Both the position numbers and the translations under genes were made by a program. The notes beneath the pieces are model-generated. The model ran no database searches and was not told where the DNA came from. It saw only the letters and a list, made by a program, of their open reading frames with translations. Of a stretch of 25,467 bases of DNA, positions 15,548 through 21,620 are shown piece by piece (positions within the stretch are counted from its first letter, which is position 1; every line of letters starts with the position of its first letter). Origin of the DNA: an uncultured Anaerolineaceae bacterium (GTDB lineage Bacteria; Chloroflexota; Anaerolineae; Promineifilales; Promineifilaceae); assembly GCA_937967805.1 (NCBI GenBank), contig CALBTC010000438.1, forward strand, positions 1 to 25,467. Reading direction: 5' to 3'.

Positions 15548-16996
15548 TCATTCCGCCGGCCGGCCTTCAGGGAAAAACCGGTAGCCACCTTCCGGCTGCC
15601 CGCGCCAGTTGAGCACGTACACCGGCTTGCTCGGATTCGGCTCAATCTTCTTCCGTACGCCACGAATAGCCTGATAGAGCGTTTCTGTTGTGACCCCTTC
15701 CTTCTGCACATCTTGGGGCCAAACTGCTTCAATAATGTCTGAGTGCGTATGGCGCATATGAGGCTGCTCAACAAAAAAGTGGAGCGCGCTGCGTTCAAGA
15801 TAGGTCAGCCCATCTATCACCGTCTGGCCTTGATACAGTTCATCTGTGTCCTTATCCAGCCATATCCGGCCACGGCCACGGCCCGCCACCTGGGCCACAT
15901 ATTGCGTAAAGAGCGTGCTAAAGAGCTGCCACTCGCTCTGCGCCTGCCGGCATATCCCTTTCTTTTGCAACTGCAACAGCGTGAACTGATGCTGCTTTAG
16001 AATTCTTTGCGCTTCCTTTTTTCGTTGGGGAGGCCAGAGCTGAATCTTCTGTAGTTCAGCAACCGCAAACTGCTCCTCCTGAGTCAGGTTGTTCCATATT
16101 CTTTCCAGACGCCGTTTCGTTTTACGCTGGGCCAGCAGAGTTCCCGCCCATTCTGCCGGAGGTGGCTTGTTGGAAGATGATAGCCACCAATTACAGGTAA
16201 CCCGAATGAGCACAGGATGCCCCCCCGTTAACTGCACGATCCGGTTAACGTCTGCCTCTTCAACTGTTGTTGCTCGTAATTCTCGCAAAACCATTTTTCC
16301 CGCATCGGCCGTGGTGAGGCAGCCAACCCAGCAAACGTTAACGTCCAAAATATCGTGCAAGGGTTCTACCACATCTGAGTCCGGCAAATAGGTCACCTCT
16401 TGCAACATGCCAACGAGATAGCAAAGTGTGTGCTTAAATCTATCCCTTAGCCCCCGCAGCGTGCGAACCATTTCTGGCGTGGCAACCTGGCAAAATTCAT
16501 CATAACGATTCAAAACCCATACGATCCGTATTTCTCTCTTTTCCGATTCTTTCAGAATATTCCATAAGGCGTCTTGGGCCAGAAACGGATCGGTGGTTGT
16601 TTTGTATTCATCGTATTGCGTCCAAATATCTTGTCGAACAGATTCATCAGAAAATTGATGGCGTGCCTGGTTGAAGGACCGCAGAATAACCCGGTACAGA
16701 GTGGCAACGGAGTAGTCCGGCAGGATATTCAAGTCAACTGGGATAATGGCGATGGCTGGTGAGGCTGCCGGTAAATATTGGGCCAGGGCATCGGGGCGAT
16801 GATACAGAAATTCCAACAATGTAGAACGGCCGACACCGGGCAGCCCCACAACCGATCCGCTGTCGCCATTGACAATCCAGCGAGCTATCGTATGCATCTC
16901 CTGCTTGCGATAAGTGACCGGATAACGTGTCCAGCGACGATTGATTGTGTTGGCATTGTTGCTTGCGTGACGATTGACAATGTCCTCTTCAGGCAT
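15548..16996 (-). CDS. AAA/STAND-type ATPase with C-terminal OmpR/PhoB-like winged helix; altered Walker motifs
   Basis: 482 residues from the ATG at 16996, which has GGAGG 6 nt upstream; a GTG one codon earlier is only 3 nt from that site. Residues ~20-300 are a P-loop NTPase of the AAA_16/STAND type. The P-loop reads VVGLPGVGRSTLLEF with Arg57 where Lys is standard. The Walker B position reads RIVWVLNRYDEF with Asn163 where Asp is usual. A sensor-like LTGGHPVLIRV follows. Residues ~375-482 form a winged helix of the response-regulator type (DGLTYLERSALHFFVEQP, IIEAVWPQD, LYQAIRGVRKKIEPNP, GGYRFFPE). It probably binds DNA and may control the operon that starts 183 nt downstream on the same strand. 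The changes suggest a slow or inactive ATPase that may only sense nucleotide. Confidence 0.85.
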   Translation of the reverse strand: MPEEDIVNRHASNNANTINRRWTRYPVTYRKQEMHTIARWIVNGDSGSVVGLPGVGRSTLLEFLYHRPDALAQYLPAASPAIAIIPVDLNILPDYSVATLYRVILRSFNQARHQFSDESVRQDIWTQYDEYKTTTDPFLAQDALWNILKESEKREIRIVWVLNRYDEFCQVATPEMVRTLRGLRDRFKHTLCYLVGMLQEVTYLPDSDVVEPLHDILDVNVCWVGCLTTADAGKMVLRELRATTVEEADVNRIVQLTGGHPVLIRVTCNWWLSSSNKPPPAEWAGTLLAQRKTKRRLERIWNNLTQEEQFAVAELQKIQLWPPQRKKEAQRILKQHQFTLLQLQKKGICRQAQSEWQLFSTLFTQYVAQVAGRGRGRIWLDKDTDELYQGQTVIDGLTYLERSALHFFVEQPHMRHTHSDIIEAVWPQDVQKEGVTTETLYQAIRGVRKKIEPNPSKPVYVLNWRGQPEGGYRFFPEGRPAE

Positions 16997-17064
16997 CACG
17001 TGCCTCCATGTTTATTAAACTTATACAGACCTATTTGCCAGGCGTTTGTAGAAATATATAGAGC

Positions 17065-17529
17065 TTAAAGATTGGTCCAATCTTCGAGATTGGACCAATC
17101 TCGCCATGCAAAAAATTCGCCGGCACAAACAAACTGTATACCCGCTGCCCTTGCTGCCAGCCTATCGCTTTCTTCATCACCAACAAATAACGTTTCCTGT
17201 GGCGCGGCATTAAACTGGCACATTAACTCGTTTAGCATAGTTGGTTTGGGCTTTTTACGCCGTTTGGTGGTGGCAAAGCGGATAGCGTCGATGCCCAGGC
17301 GCTGCTGCAACCAGCGTAAATGGGCCAGCACGTCTCCTGTGGATAAACGAATCGGCCGTTCTCGTTCGGCTCCTCCCTGGTTTGTTGCCAGCGCCAGAAT
17401 AGCGCCTTGCTTTTTTAGTATTGCCAGTTTTGTGACCACGCCAGGCAGAAAGGTGCGTTCAAAAGCGGCCGTTGAAGTCAACCGTCGTGGCGAAAGCGTG
17501 CCGTCCACATCAAAAATTACAAGCTTCAT
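17065..17529 (-). CDS. HAD-superfamily phosphatase (HisB/GmhB-like class III)
   Basis: 154 residues. It has the HAD motifs in order: FDVDGT with Asp7 and Asp9, ATNQGG (Thr49/Asn50), Lys95 in KPKPTML, and VGDEESD with Asp118 and Asp122. ATNQGG and the short cap resemble histidinol-phosphate and heptose-bisphosphate phosphatases, but the zinc-loop Cys/His residues of GmhB are absent, so the substrate is unknown. I chose the ATG at 17529 because GGAG sits 6 nt upstream. A TTG four codons earlier would touch GAGGAG directly. The last 11 residues DWSNLEDWTNL are encoded by a perfect inverted repeat and look like a repeat inserted at the gene end rather than part of the fold. Confidence 0.88.
   Translation of the reverse strand: MKLVIFDVDGTLSPRRLTSTAAFERTFLPGVVTKLAILKKQGAILALATNQGGAERERPIRLSTGDVLAHLRWLQQRLGIDAIRFATTKRRKKPKPTMLNELMCQFNAAPQETLFVGDEESDRLAARAAGIQFVCAGEFFAWRDWSNLEDWTNL
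17069..17101. repeat. Perfect 15-bp inverted repeat made of two AGATTGGNCCAATCT palindromes
   Basis: AGATTGGTCCAATCT (17069-17083), spacer TCG, then AGATTGGACCAATCT (17087-17101). The two arms are exact reverse complements, and each is itself a palindrome around a central base. The element covers the last codons of the HAD gene. It could fold into a 15-bp hairpin in that mRNA, but the following TTTAAGC is a poor U-tract, so a dispersed repeat or processing site is more likely than a classical terminator. Confidence 0.85.
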
Positions 17530-17643
17530 CAATTTCTCCAACTCCTCAGAAACAGTTCAGATTGAGATCACACTTTTTGCCCGCCATTCCTCTACGCTAT
17601 TGCTAGAACAGCTCGAGCAAATTTCTATGCTTTAAGCCAACGC

Positions 17644-17705
17644 CGTTGAGCGTCTCATGAGCAGATTCATGGCCTGGTGCATGAATCTGGGCGCCACACT
17701 CAACG
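17644..17705 (+). promoter_or_regulatory. Structured 5' leader of the secreted mini-protein gene
   Basis: Two nested stems are visible. The outer stem pairs CGTTGAG (17644-17650) with CTCAACG (17699-17705) and is extended by two pairs after one mismatch. The inner stem is a perfect 10-bp hairpin, CAGATTCATG (17662-17671) with CATGAATCTG (17680-17689), and an 8-nt loop GCCTGGTG. The structure ends 12 nt before the Shine-Dalgarno sequence. It could stabilise the mRNA, bind a regulator or act as a thermosensor. It may instead be an operator in DNA, since the region also separates two divergent genes. Confidence 0.6.
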
Positions 17706-17717
17706 AGTCTCCACCAC

Positions 17718-17728
17718 AAAGGAGGTGA
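17718..17728 (+). promoter_or_regulatory. Maximal Shine-Dalgarno sequence (AAAGGAGGTGA)
   Basis: The 11 bases match the complement of the bacterial 16S 3' end without a mismatch, and the ATG at 17735 follows after 6 nt. No other gene in the window has a site this strong, which suggests very efficient translation of the 46-codon gene. Confidence 0.85.
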
Positions 17729-17734
17729 CTTGAG

Positions 17735-17875
17735 ATGCTCTTAGCCGGTCGTCGCAAAATCGCTTACATCGTCATGGCAGTCGCAGCAGCCCTGATGCTG
17801 TTAAGCACACCCGTTGTAGTCCCATCAGCCCACGCCGATTGTTCGCCAGCTAGTTCTTGTAACAGTGGTGGATAA
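17735..17875 (+). CDS. 46-residue secreted mini-protein with a short two-Cys mature peptide
   Basis: The frame has a basic N-terminus (MLLAGRRK), a hydrophobic core (IAYIVMAVAAALMLL) and a signal-peptidase-type site PSAHA. Cleavage there would leave DCSPASSCNSGG, with two Cys that could form a disulphide. Support for a real gene is strong: a full-length Shine-Dalgarno sequence 6 nt before the ATG, a classical terminator about 20 nt after the TAA, and a textbook signal peptide. It is divergent from the HAD gene and convergent with the TPR/NB-ARC pair. I do not recognise the family. Candidate roles are a signalling peptide, a peptide toxin or bacteriocin, or a small envelope component. Confidence 0.75.
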   Translation: MLLAGRRKIAYIVMAVAAALMLLSTPVVVPSAHADCSPASSCNSGG

Positions 17876-17895
17876 CGAATTGTCTGCTCCATCAT

Positions 17896-17935
17896 AACGG
17901 CTGGCCAATGCCTATTGGTCAGCCGTTAGCTTTTT
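17896..17935 (+). terminator. Rho-independent terminator of the mini-protein gene
   Basis: AACGGCTGGCCAAT (17896-17909) pairs with ATTGGTCAGCCGTT (17914-17927) over 14 bp with one G-U pair and a GCCT loop. AGC and a T5 run (17931-17935) follow. The right arm overlaps the stop codon of the convergent TPR gene. On the - strand no T-run follows the hairpin, so it is chiefly a + strand terminator. Confidence 0.85.
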
Positions 17936-19134
17936 GCTTTTATTATTGTTGCTTTTCGTTGCCCCAGAAATTTCTCTTGCAACTCTTTTGCCCGAGCGTC
18001 ATCGGGAAAATCAGATAATAGCGTAATGGCTTCTTCATATAGAGGCATAGCATCCGTATATTGCTCTTGTGCAACTAGCGTCTCTGCCAGCGTACCTAAT
18101 GTATTCCCAAGTTCGAGATTGTCATTAGCCTGACGCCAAAGGCTGATAGCATCTTGTAAACATGAGGCAGCTTCTGCCAACCGACCCTGTTTCAATAGCA
18201 CATTCCCAAAGTTGTTGGCAACTAACGCTCGGTAATAAATGTGTGGAGAGCGGCGTAGATAAGATGAATCTGCTTTACGAAAAGCTAACTCTGCCTCTAT
18301 CCAGCTCTCCTGTTTGAAATGCAGCAGACCAAAGTTGATTTGGACCATTACCTTGTCTAGTTCGTAGCCTGTTGGCTCTAATAACGCGGCAACTTCTGTA
18401 AGACATCGCTCTGCCCGTTCGAGTTTCTCGGCGACAAGGAAAGTGACCGCCAGGTCGCTGAGCGCGCGCGCGATACGTACAGGCTCATTGAGGAGTCGCC
18501 AGTGCGATATAGCTTGGAACAGCCTTTCCTCTGCTAGGGCAAAATTACCTCGGAACCGGGCTAGTTCACCTAGCGTACTCAACGTAACGGCGAGCCATCT
18601 TTCTGGAGCGCCAACCTTCGTAAACCGGTTTAAAGCAGCCAGCCCGTACTGCTCGGCTTTATCATATTGTCTTTGGCGTAGATAAAGCTCGCTCAAGTGG
18701 CAGTGGCTTTCTGCCAACATCTGTTCATTTTCCAGTTGCCGAGCAATTGTTTCTGCCGCTTCGTGCGCAGCTAGAGCTGGTGGCCATTGCATTACGAAAC
18801 GATAAAGTTGACCCAGTTGATTGAGCAACCTGAACTTCACTGGACTGTATTCCTCATCACTCTCGGCAATGGCTTTTTCTAAAACAGGTATCCACTCCCG
18901 CCAGTAGCCACGTCGTTCAACAAAGTTAAAGGATTGCAGGATGACAACGGCCGTATCCCGCCAGGTTTGGGGCAGTTCCAGTCCATACTGCACGATGCGA
19001 TATAAGTTCTGGCGCTCGGCGTCGAGTTGGCTAATTGCCCGATCATCTAATTCGGCCGTTTGCGCTTGCCAGTAAGCTAGACCGGCTATGATATTTTCAA
19101 TAAACTGCGGATCTGGTGAATTGGCTGCGTTCAT
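17926..19134 (-). CDS. Cytoplasmic TPR protein coupled to the NB-ARC ATPase
   Basis: 402 residues made almost entirely of TPR-type helical pairs, for example AESHCHLSELYLRQRQYDKA, ALSDLAVTFLVAEKLERAE, NNFGNVLLKQGRLAEAASCL and TLAETLVAQEQYTDAMPLYE. No signal peptide or TM helix is seen. Its ATG overlaps the stop of the NB-ARC gene in ATGA, so the two are translated as a pair. In many STAND regulators the TPR sensor is fused C-terminally to the NB-ARC. Here it is a separate chain, which points to a split receptor. The C-terminal end meets the terminator of the convergent mini-protein gene. The ligand is unknown; a peptide or a partner protein is plausible. Confidence 0.88.
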   Translation of the reverse strand: MNAANSPDPQFIENIIAGLAYWQAQTAELDDRAISQLDAERQNLYRIVQYGLELPQTWRDTAVVILQSFNFVERRGYWREWIPVLEKAIAESDEEYSPVKFRLLNQLGQLYRFVMQWPPALAAHEAAETIARQLENEQMLAESHCHLSELYLRQRQYDKAEQYGLAALNRFTKVGAPERWLAVTLSTLGELARFRGNFALAEERLFQAISHWRLLNEPVRIARALSDLAVTFLVAEKLERAERCLTEVAALLEPTGYELDKVMVQINFGLLHFKQESWIEAELAFRKADSSYLRRSPHIYYRALVANNFGNVLLKQGRLAEAASCLQDAISLWRQANDNLELGNTLGTLAETLVAQEQYTDAMPLYEEAITLLSDFPDDARAKELQEKFLGQRKATIIKAKS

Positions 19135-20570
19135 GGTTCAGAAGCAACTTCGGGCCAATGAATGATTTCCGTCTGCAGGAACGTTTCAGTTAATCTATGG
19201 ATACCGTACTGTTTTTCCACAGCCGTGCCGCGTACCTCAAGCAAGGAACGGTTGCGCAGCTCCTGCAGGGCCGGCCACAGCTGGGCTTCAGCAAGGCCAC
19301 TGAGCGCCCGTAAATAGTCAGGGGTTCCGCCCGATTCGGCCACCAGCGGCATTGCTTTTAGCAGGGTGCGGGCATCTGGACTCAATAATTGCCACGCTTG
19401 CAGGTAAATATGCCGGTATAGCGCTTCTACTGATCCTTGACGGCCGTCTTGCAAACTGTTCAATATTTGGGGCAGCGGCAGCGTATCTAACAAGCTCACG
19501 ACCAGTTTAAGCGCCAGCGGATTCCCACCGGTGACGCTGTAAATGGCGGCAATGTCTGCTTCTGTCGCCATCGCCACGCCAGAAACGCCAATGTCTTTGG
19601 CGTGATGCCGAATCAAGCTTTCTGCGTCATTCAGAGTCAGTTCATCAACGGAAAAGTTGAAGACGGCGGCCAGTTCAGACAGGCGCGTGCGGCTGGTGAG
19701 CAGAAACCGGCTGGGCTGACCCAGATCGTTGAGACGCTCTAAAAGATACGCGGTATCGGCTTCACTCTCCAGATTATCAATGATAACGAGATGTGGTTGT
19801 GCTTTAAGCGCCTGGCGCACCCGCACCTGGCGCTGCTGCGGCGAGAGGTTCTCTGCGGCGTCCGGCCAGAGGCGTTGGGCCAGATCGGCCACCAGATTTT
19901 CATAGGTCAGACTCGGGGATTGGGAACGGCCGCTCATCGTTTGCGGCTCGATGCGCAGCCAGATAACCCTTTCGAAGCAAAATTGCCGGACAATCCGGCG
20001 GGTGACCTGATCTGCCAGGGCCGTTTTGCCAATACCGCCAATACCGACAATGGCGATCACCCAGGGGGCTTCCTTCTTGGGTGCAAGCAGATTTACCAGC
20101 GTGGCGCACGCATCCTCCAGGCCAAACAAATGAGTGTACGACGGTGGGGGGAGAAGCGCTTCTACTGTCTGCGCTCGGGATTCTCGCCAAGCGAGTTCAC
20201 CACCATAACCAATGGCGGCAAGGCGTTCAATGGCCGTGCGCTGCAGCCGGCTCACCGTATGTTCGCTGATGTTCAGCTTATTGGCCACCATCAACAATGA
20301 ATTATCTTCGGGAAACCGCAGGCGCAAGATGCGTGCGGCCGTTTCATCCTGAGACGCCAGTTCCTCCATGCCATCCAGAAGAACCAGATTCGTAGCCAGG
20401 CGCAGTTGGGTTGGGCTGCCGTCCTTGGCTACCTCGGCGCGTCTCTCTTGCACCAGCAAGAGCGCTTCAAGCAAGCTCTTCGGCGTCCCCCCAGTTTTAC
20501 GCCAGGCCCGTAACGCAGTATGAATATCTGATTGCAATTTTTTTGGATCGAGCGAGGAGCCACTTTTCAT
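19131..20570 (-). CDS. NB-ARC (STAND) ATPase with N-terminal sigma-region-4-like HTH
   Basis: 479 residues from the ATG at 20570, which has GGAGGG 6 nt upstream; a GTG two codons earlier would directly abut that site. Residues ~80-120 form an HTH of the sigma-70 region 4/LuxR kind (LRLRFPEDNSLLMVANKLNI, SEHTVSRLQRTAIERL). The NB-ARC module has an intact P-loop (GIGGIGKTALA, Lys182), Walker B LVIIDNLE (Asp265), RFLLTSRTR as sensor 1, and GNPLALKLV as the GxP motif. A winged-helix segment ends the chain. Such proteins are NTP-switched transcription regulators or NLR-like sensors. The sensor repeats lie in the next, overlapping gene. An inverted repeat upstream may be its operator. Confidence 0.92.
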   Translation of the reverse strand: MKSGSSLDPKKLQSDIHTALRAWRKTGGTPKSLLEALLLVQERRAEVAKDGSPTQLRLATNLVLLDGMEELASQDETAARILRLRFPEDNSLLMVANKLNISEHTVSRLQRTAIERLAAIGYGGELAWRESRAQTVEALLPPPSYTHLFGLEDACATLVNLLAPKKEAPWVIAIVGIGGIGKTALADQVTRRIVRQFCFERVIWLRIEPQTMSGRSQSPSLTYENLVADLAQRLWPDAAENLSPQQRQVRVRQALKAQPHLVIIDNLESEADTAYLLERLNDLGQPSRFLLTSRTRLSELAAVFNFSVDELTLNDAESLIRHHAKDIGVSGVAMATEADIAAIYSVTGGNPLALKLVVSLLDTLPLPQILNSLQDGRQGSVEALYRHIYLQAWQLLSPDARTLLKAMPLVAESGGTPDYLRALSGLAEAQLWPALQELRNRSLLEVRGTAVEKQYGIHRLTETFLQTEIIHWPEVASEP

Positions 20571-20955
20571 AACCACCCTCCATTAGTTTCCGCTCAACTA
20601 TATCATATTTTCAATAGCGGACATTTCTGAAAACAGGAGATAGATGAACACAGATCAGAGTGTCCGCTAGCCAAATTGTGAATAGGCCCTTACCAGCCAT
20701 TCGCAAGTTTACGCCAAGCCATTGCGCTACAACAAAGTTCGGCGCAAGTTTTGCCGGAAGCGCACAAAAGGCCGCAGGAAATTAACAAACCAGACAAATC
20801 ATTCTGTGGTAGCCTAACATCGTTCCCGCAAACAGGGGACATTAGCAGTAGCAGGACCAGTTTGTTCGTTGCCAGTTTGGGTGAGGGGGGGGAGCCTTGT
20901 ACCTATATTCACCAGCCGGGGCGATGTGAAATCCATTTAAGATGAGGCAGATGCT
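20571..20955. other. 385-bp divergent intergenic region with several short repeats
   Basis: I see no convincing gene here. A 64-codon open frame at 20751-20945 starts with TTG, has no Shine-Dalgarno sequence and has no recognisable composition. The stretch contains the inverted repeat at 20615-20669, a direct repeat CGCAAGTTT at 20702 and 20743, and an imperfect stem from about 20725 to 20764 (GCGCT with AGCGC, TTCGGC with GCCGGAA). It must hold the promoters of the divergent NB-ARC and DJ-1-like genes. No clear -35/-10 pair could be picked. Confidence 0.5.
20615..20669. repeat. Perfect 9-bp inverted repeat TAGCGGACA / TGTCCGCTA
   Basis: TAGCGGACA (20615-20623) and its exact reverse complement TGTCCGCTA (20661-20669) are separated by 37 nt. 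The centres are 46 bp apart, somewhat over four helical turns. The repeat lies 45-100 bp upstream of the NB-ARC start codon, where an operator bound by a dimer or tetramer could sit. The binding protein is unknown; the NB-ARC protein's own HTH is one candidate. Confidence 0.5.
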
Positions 20956-21414
20956 ATGGGCATTCAAAACGATACCCCGAACAAGAAGGTACTTATTTTT
21001 CTCGCACCCGGTTTTGAAGAAATTACCACGATTGATTTACTTGTCCACCTGCGTGAAATCGGTTTGTCGGTCTCCCTGGTTAGTTTAGCTGCGGGATTGG
21101 TAACCAGCCGGCATGGTTTAAAAGTGCGTCCCGATTATTCACTTGAACAATTGTCAATCAAAGCACCGTACCAACTAATCATCGTGCCCGGTGGGCAAGA
21201 ATGCACACCCACATTGGTCATGGATCCCAGAGTGCGTAAATTGATTGAAGCGACATTACACAATGATGGGTTTGTAGCCGCAACGTTAACGGCCGAACCT
21301 TTAATTACCCAAATGAACATCCCATCACTGTCAGGCAGTTCACGGTTCATCCCCCAAAGAGACATGGCGGATAAAGAATTTATTAACGTACTCGTTAATC
21401 TTCTTTCAGATTAA
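20956..21414 (+). CDS. DJ-1/PfpI-family protein lacking the nucleophilic cysteine
   Basis: 152 residues, shorter than the ~180-190 usual for DJ-1-like proteins. It has the Rossmann-like opening VLIFLAPGFEEITTID with the conserved Glu21, SRHGLKVRPD, and LIIVPGGQECTPTL. At the nucleophile elbow, where active members read AAICAGP, this protein reads AATLTAEP, with Thr112 replacing the Cys. The following sheet (the THP and TSRGP segments) is also missing. Catalytic activity (glyoxalase, protease or chaperone type) is therefore unlikely. It may be a structural or regulatory paralogue, or a decaying gene. GAGG lies about 8 nt before the ATG. It is divergent from the NB-ARC gene and followed by a 206-bp gap. 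Confidence 0.85.
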   Translation: MGIQNDTPNKKVLIFLAPGFEEITTIDLLVHLREIGLSVSLVSLAAGLVTSRHGLKVRPDYSLEQLSIKAPYQLIIVPGGQECTPTLVMDPRVRKLIEATLHNDGFVAATLTAEPLITQMNIPSLSGSSRFIPQRDMADKEFINVLVNLLSD

Positions 21415-21415
21415 G

Positions 21416-21498
21416 TAGCCGTTTGCAAATTACATAGCGATTTGGAACCGATCGGCGTCTTTATGCTCATTTGACGCACAGCAAGAAACGACGGCTAC
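21416..21498. repeat. 8-bp inverted repeat GTAGCCGT / ACGGCTAC in the gap before the PIN gene
   Basis: GTAGCCGT (about 21416-21423, just after the DJ-1-like stop) and ACGGCTAC (about 21491-21498) are exact reverse complements 67 nt apart. With this spacing they are not a terminator. They may be a binding-site pair or chance. The rest of the 206-bp gap is AT-rich with no gene. Confidence 0.3.
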
Positions 21499-21620
21499 GG
21501 CCAACAATTTGTACTTAAATGATATTTATCTCTTTTTTGTTAGGTGCATGTGGCCCTCTTGTCACATTAATTCACCAAACTCCTTGTAATTTGTAGGCTA
21601 TCAATCTCCAGAGAACGCTC

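Noticed and set aside
17069..17101. Perfect inverted repeat as a classical rho-independent terminator of the HAD gene
   Set aside because: Only TTTAAGC follows on the - strand, and the hairpin lies within the coding sequence. It is better treated as a repeat element.
20751..20945. 64-codon + strand open frame before the DJ-1-like gene
   Set aside because: It has a TTG start, no ribosome-binding site and no domain, and it sits in a repeat-rich promoter region.
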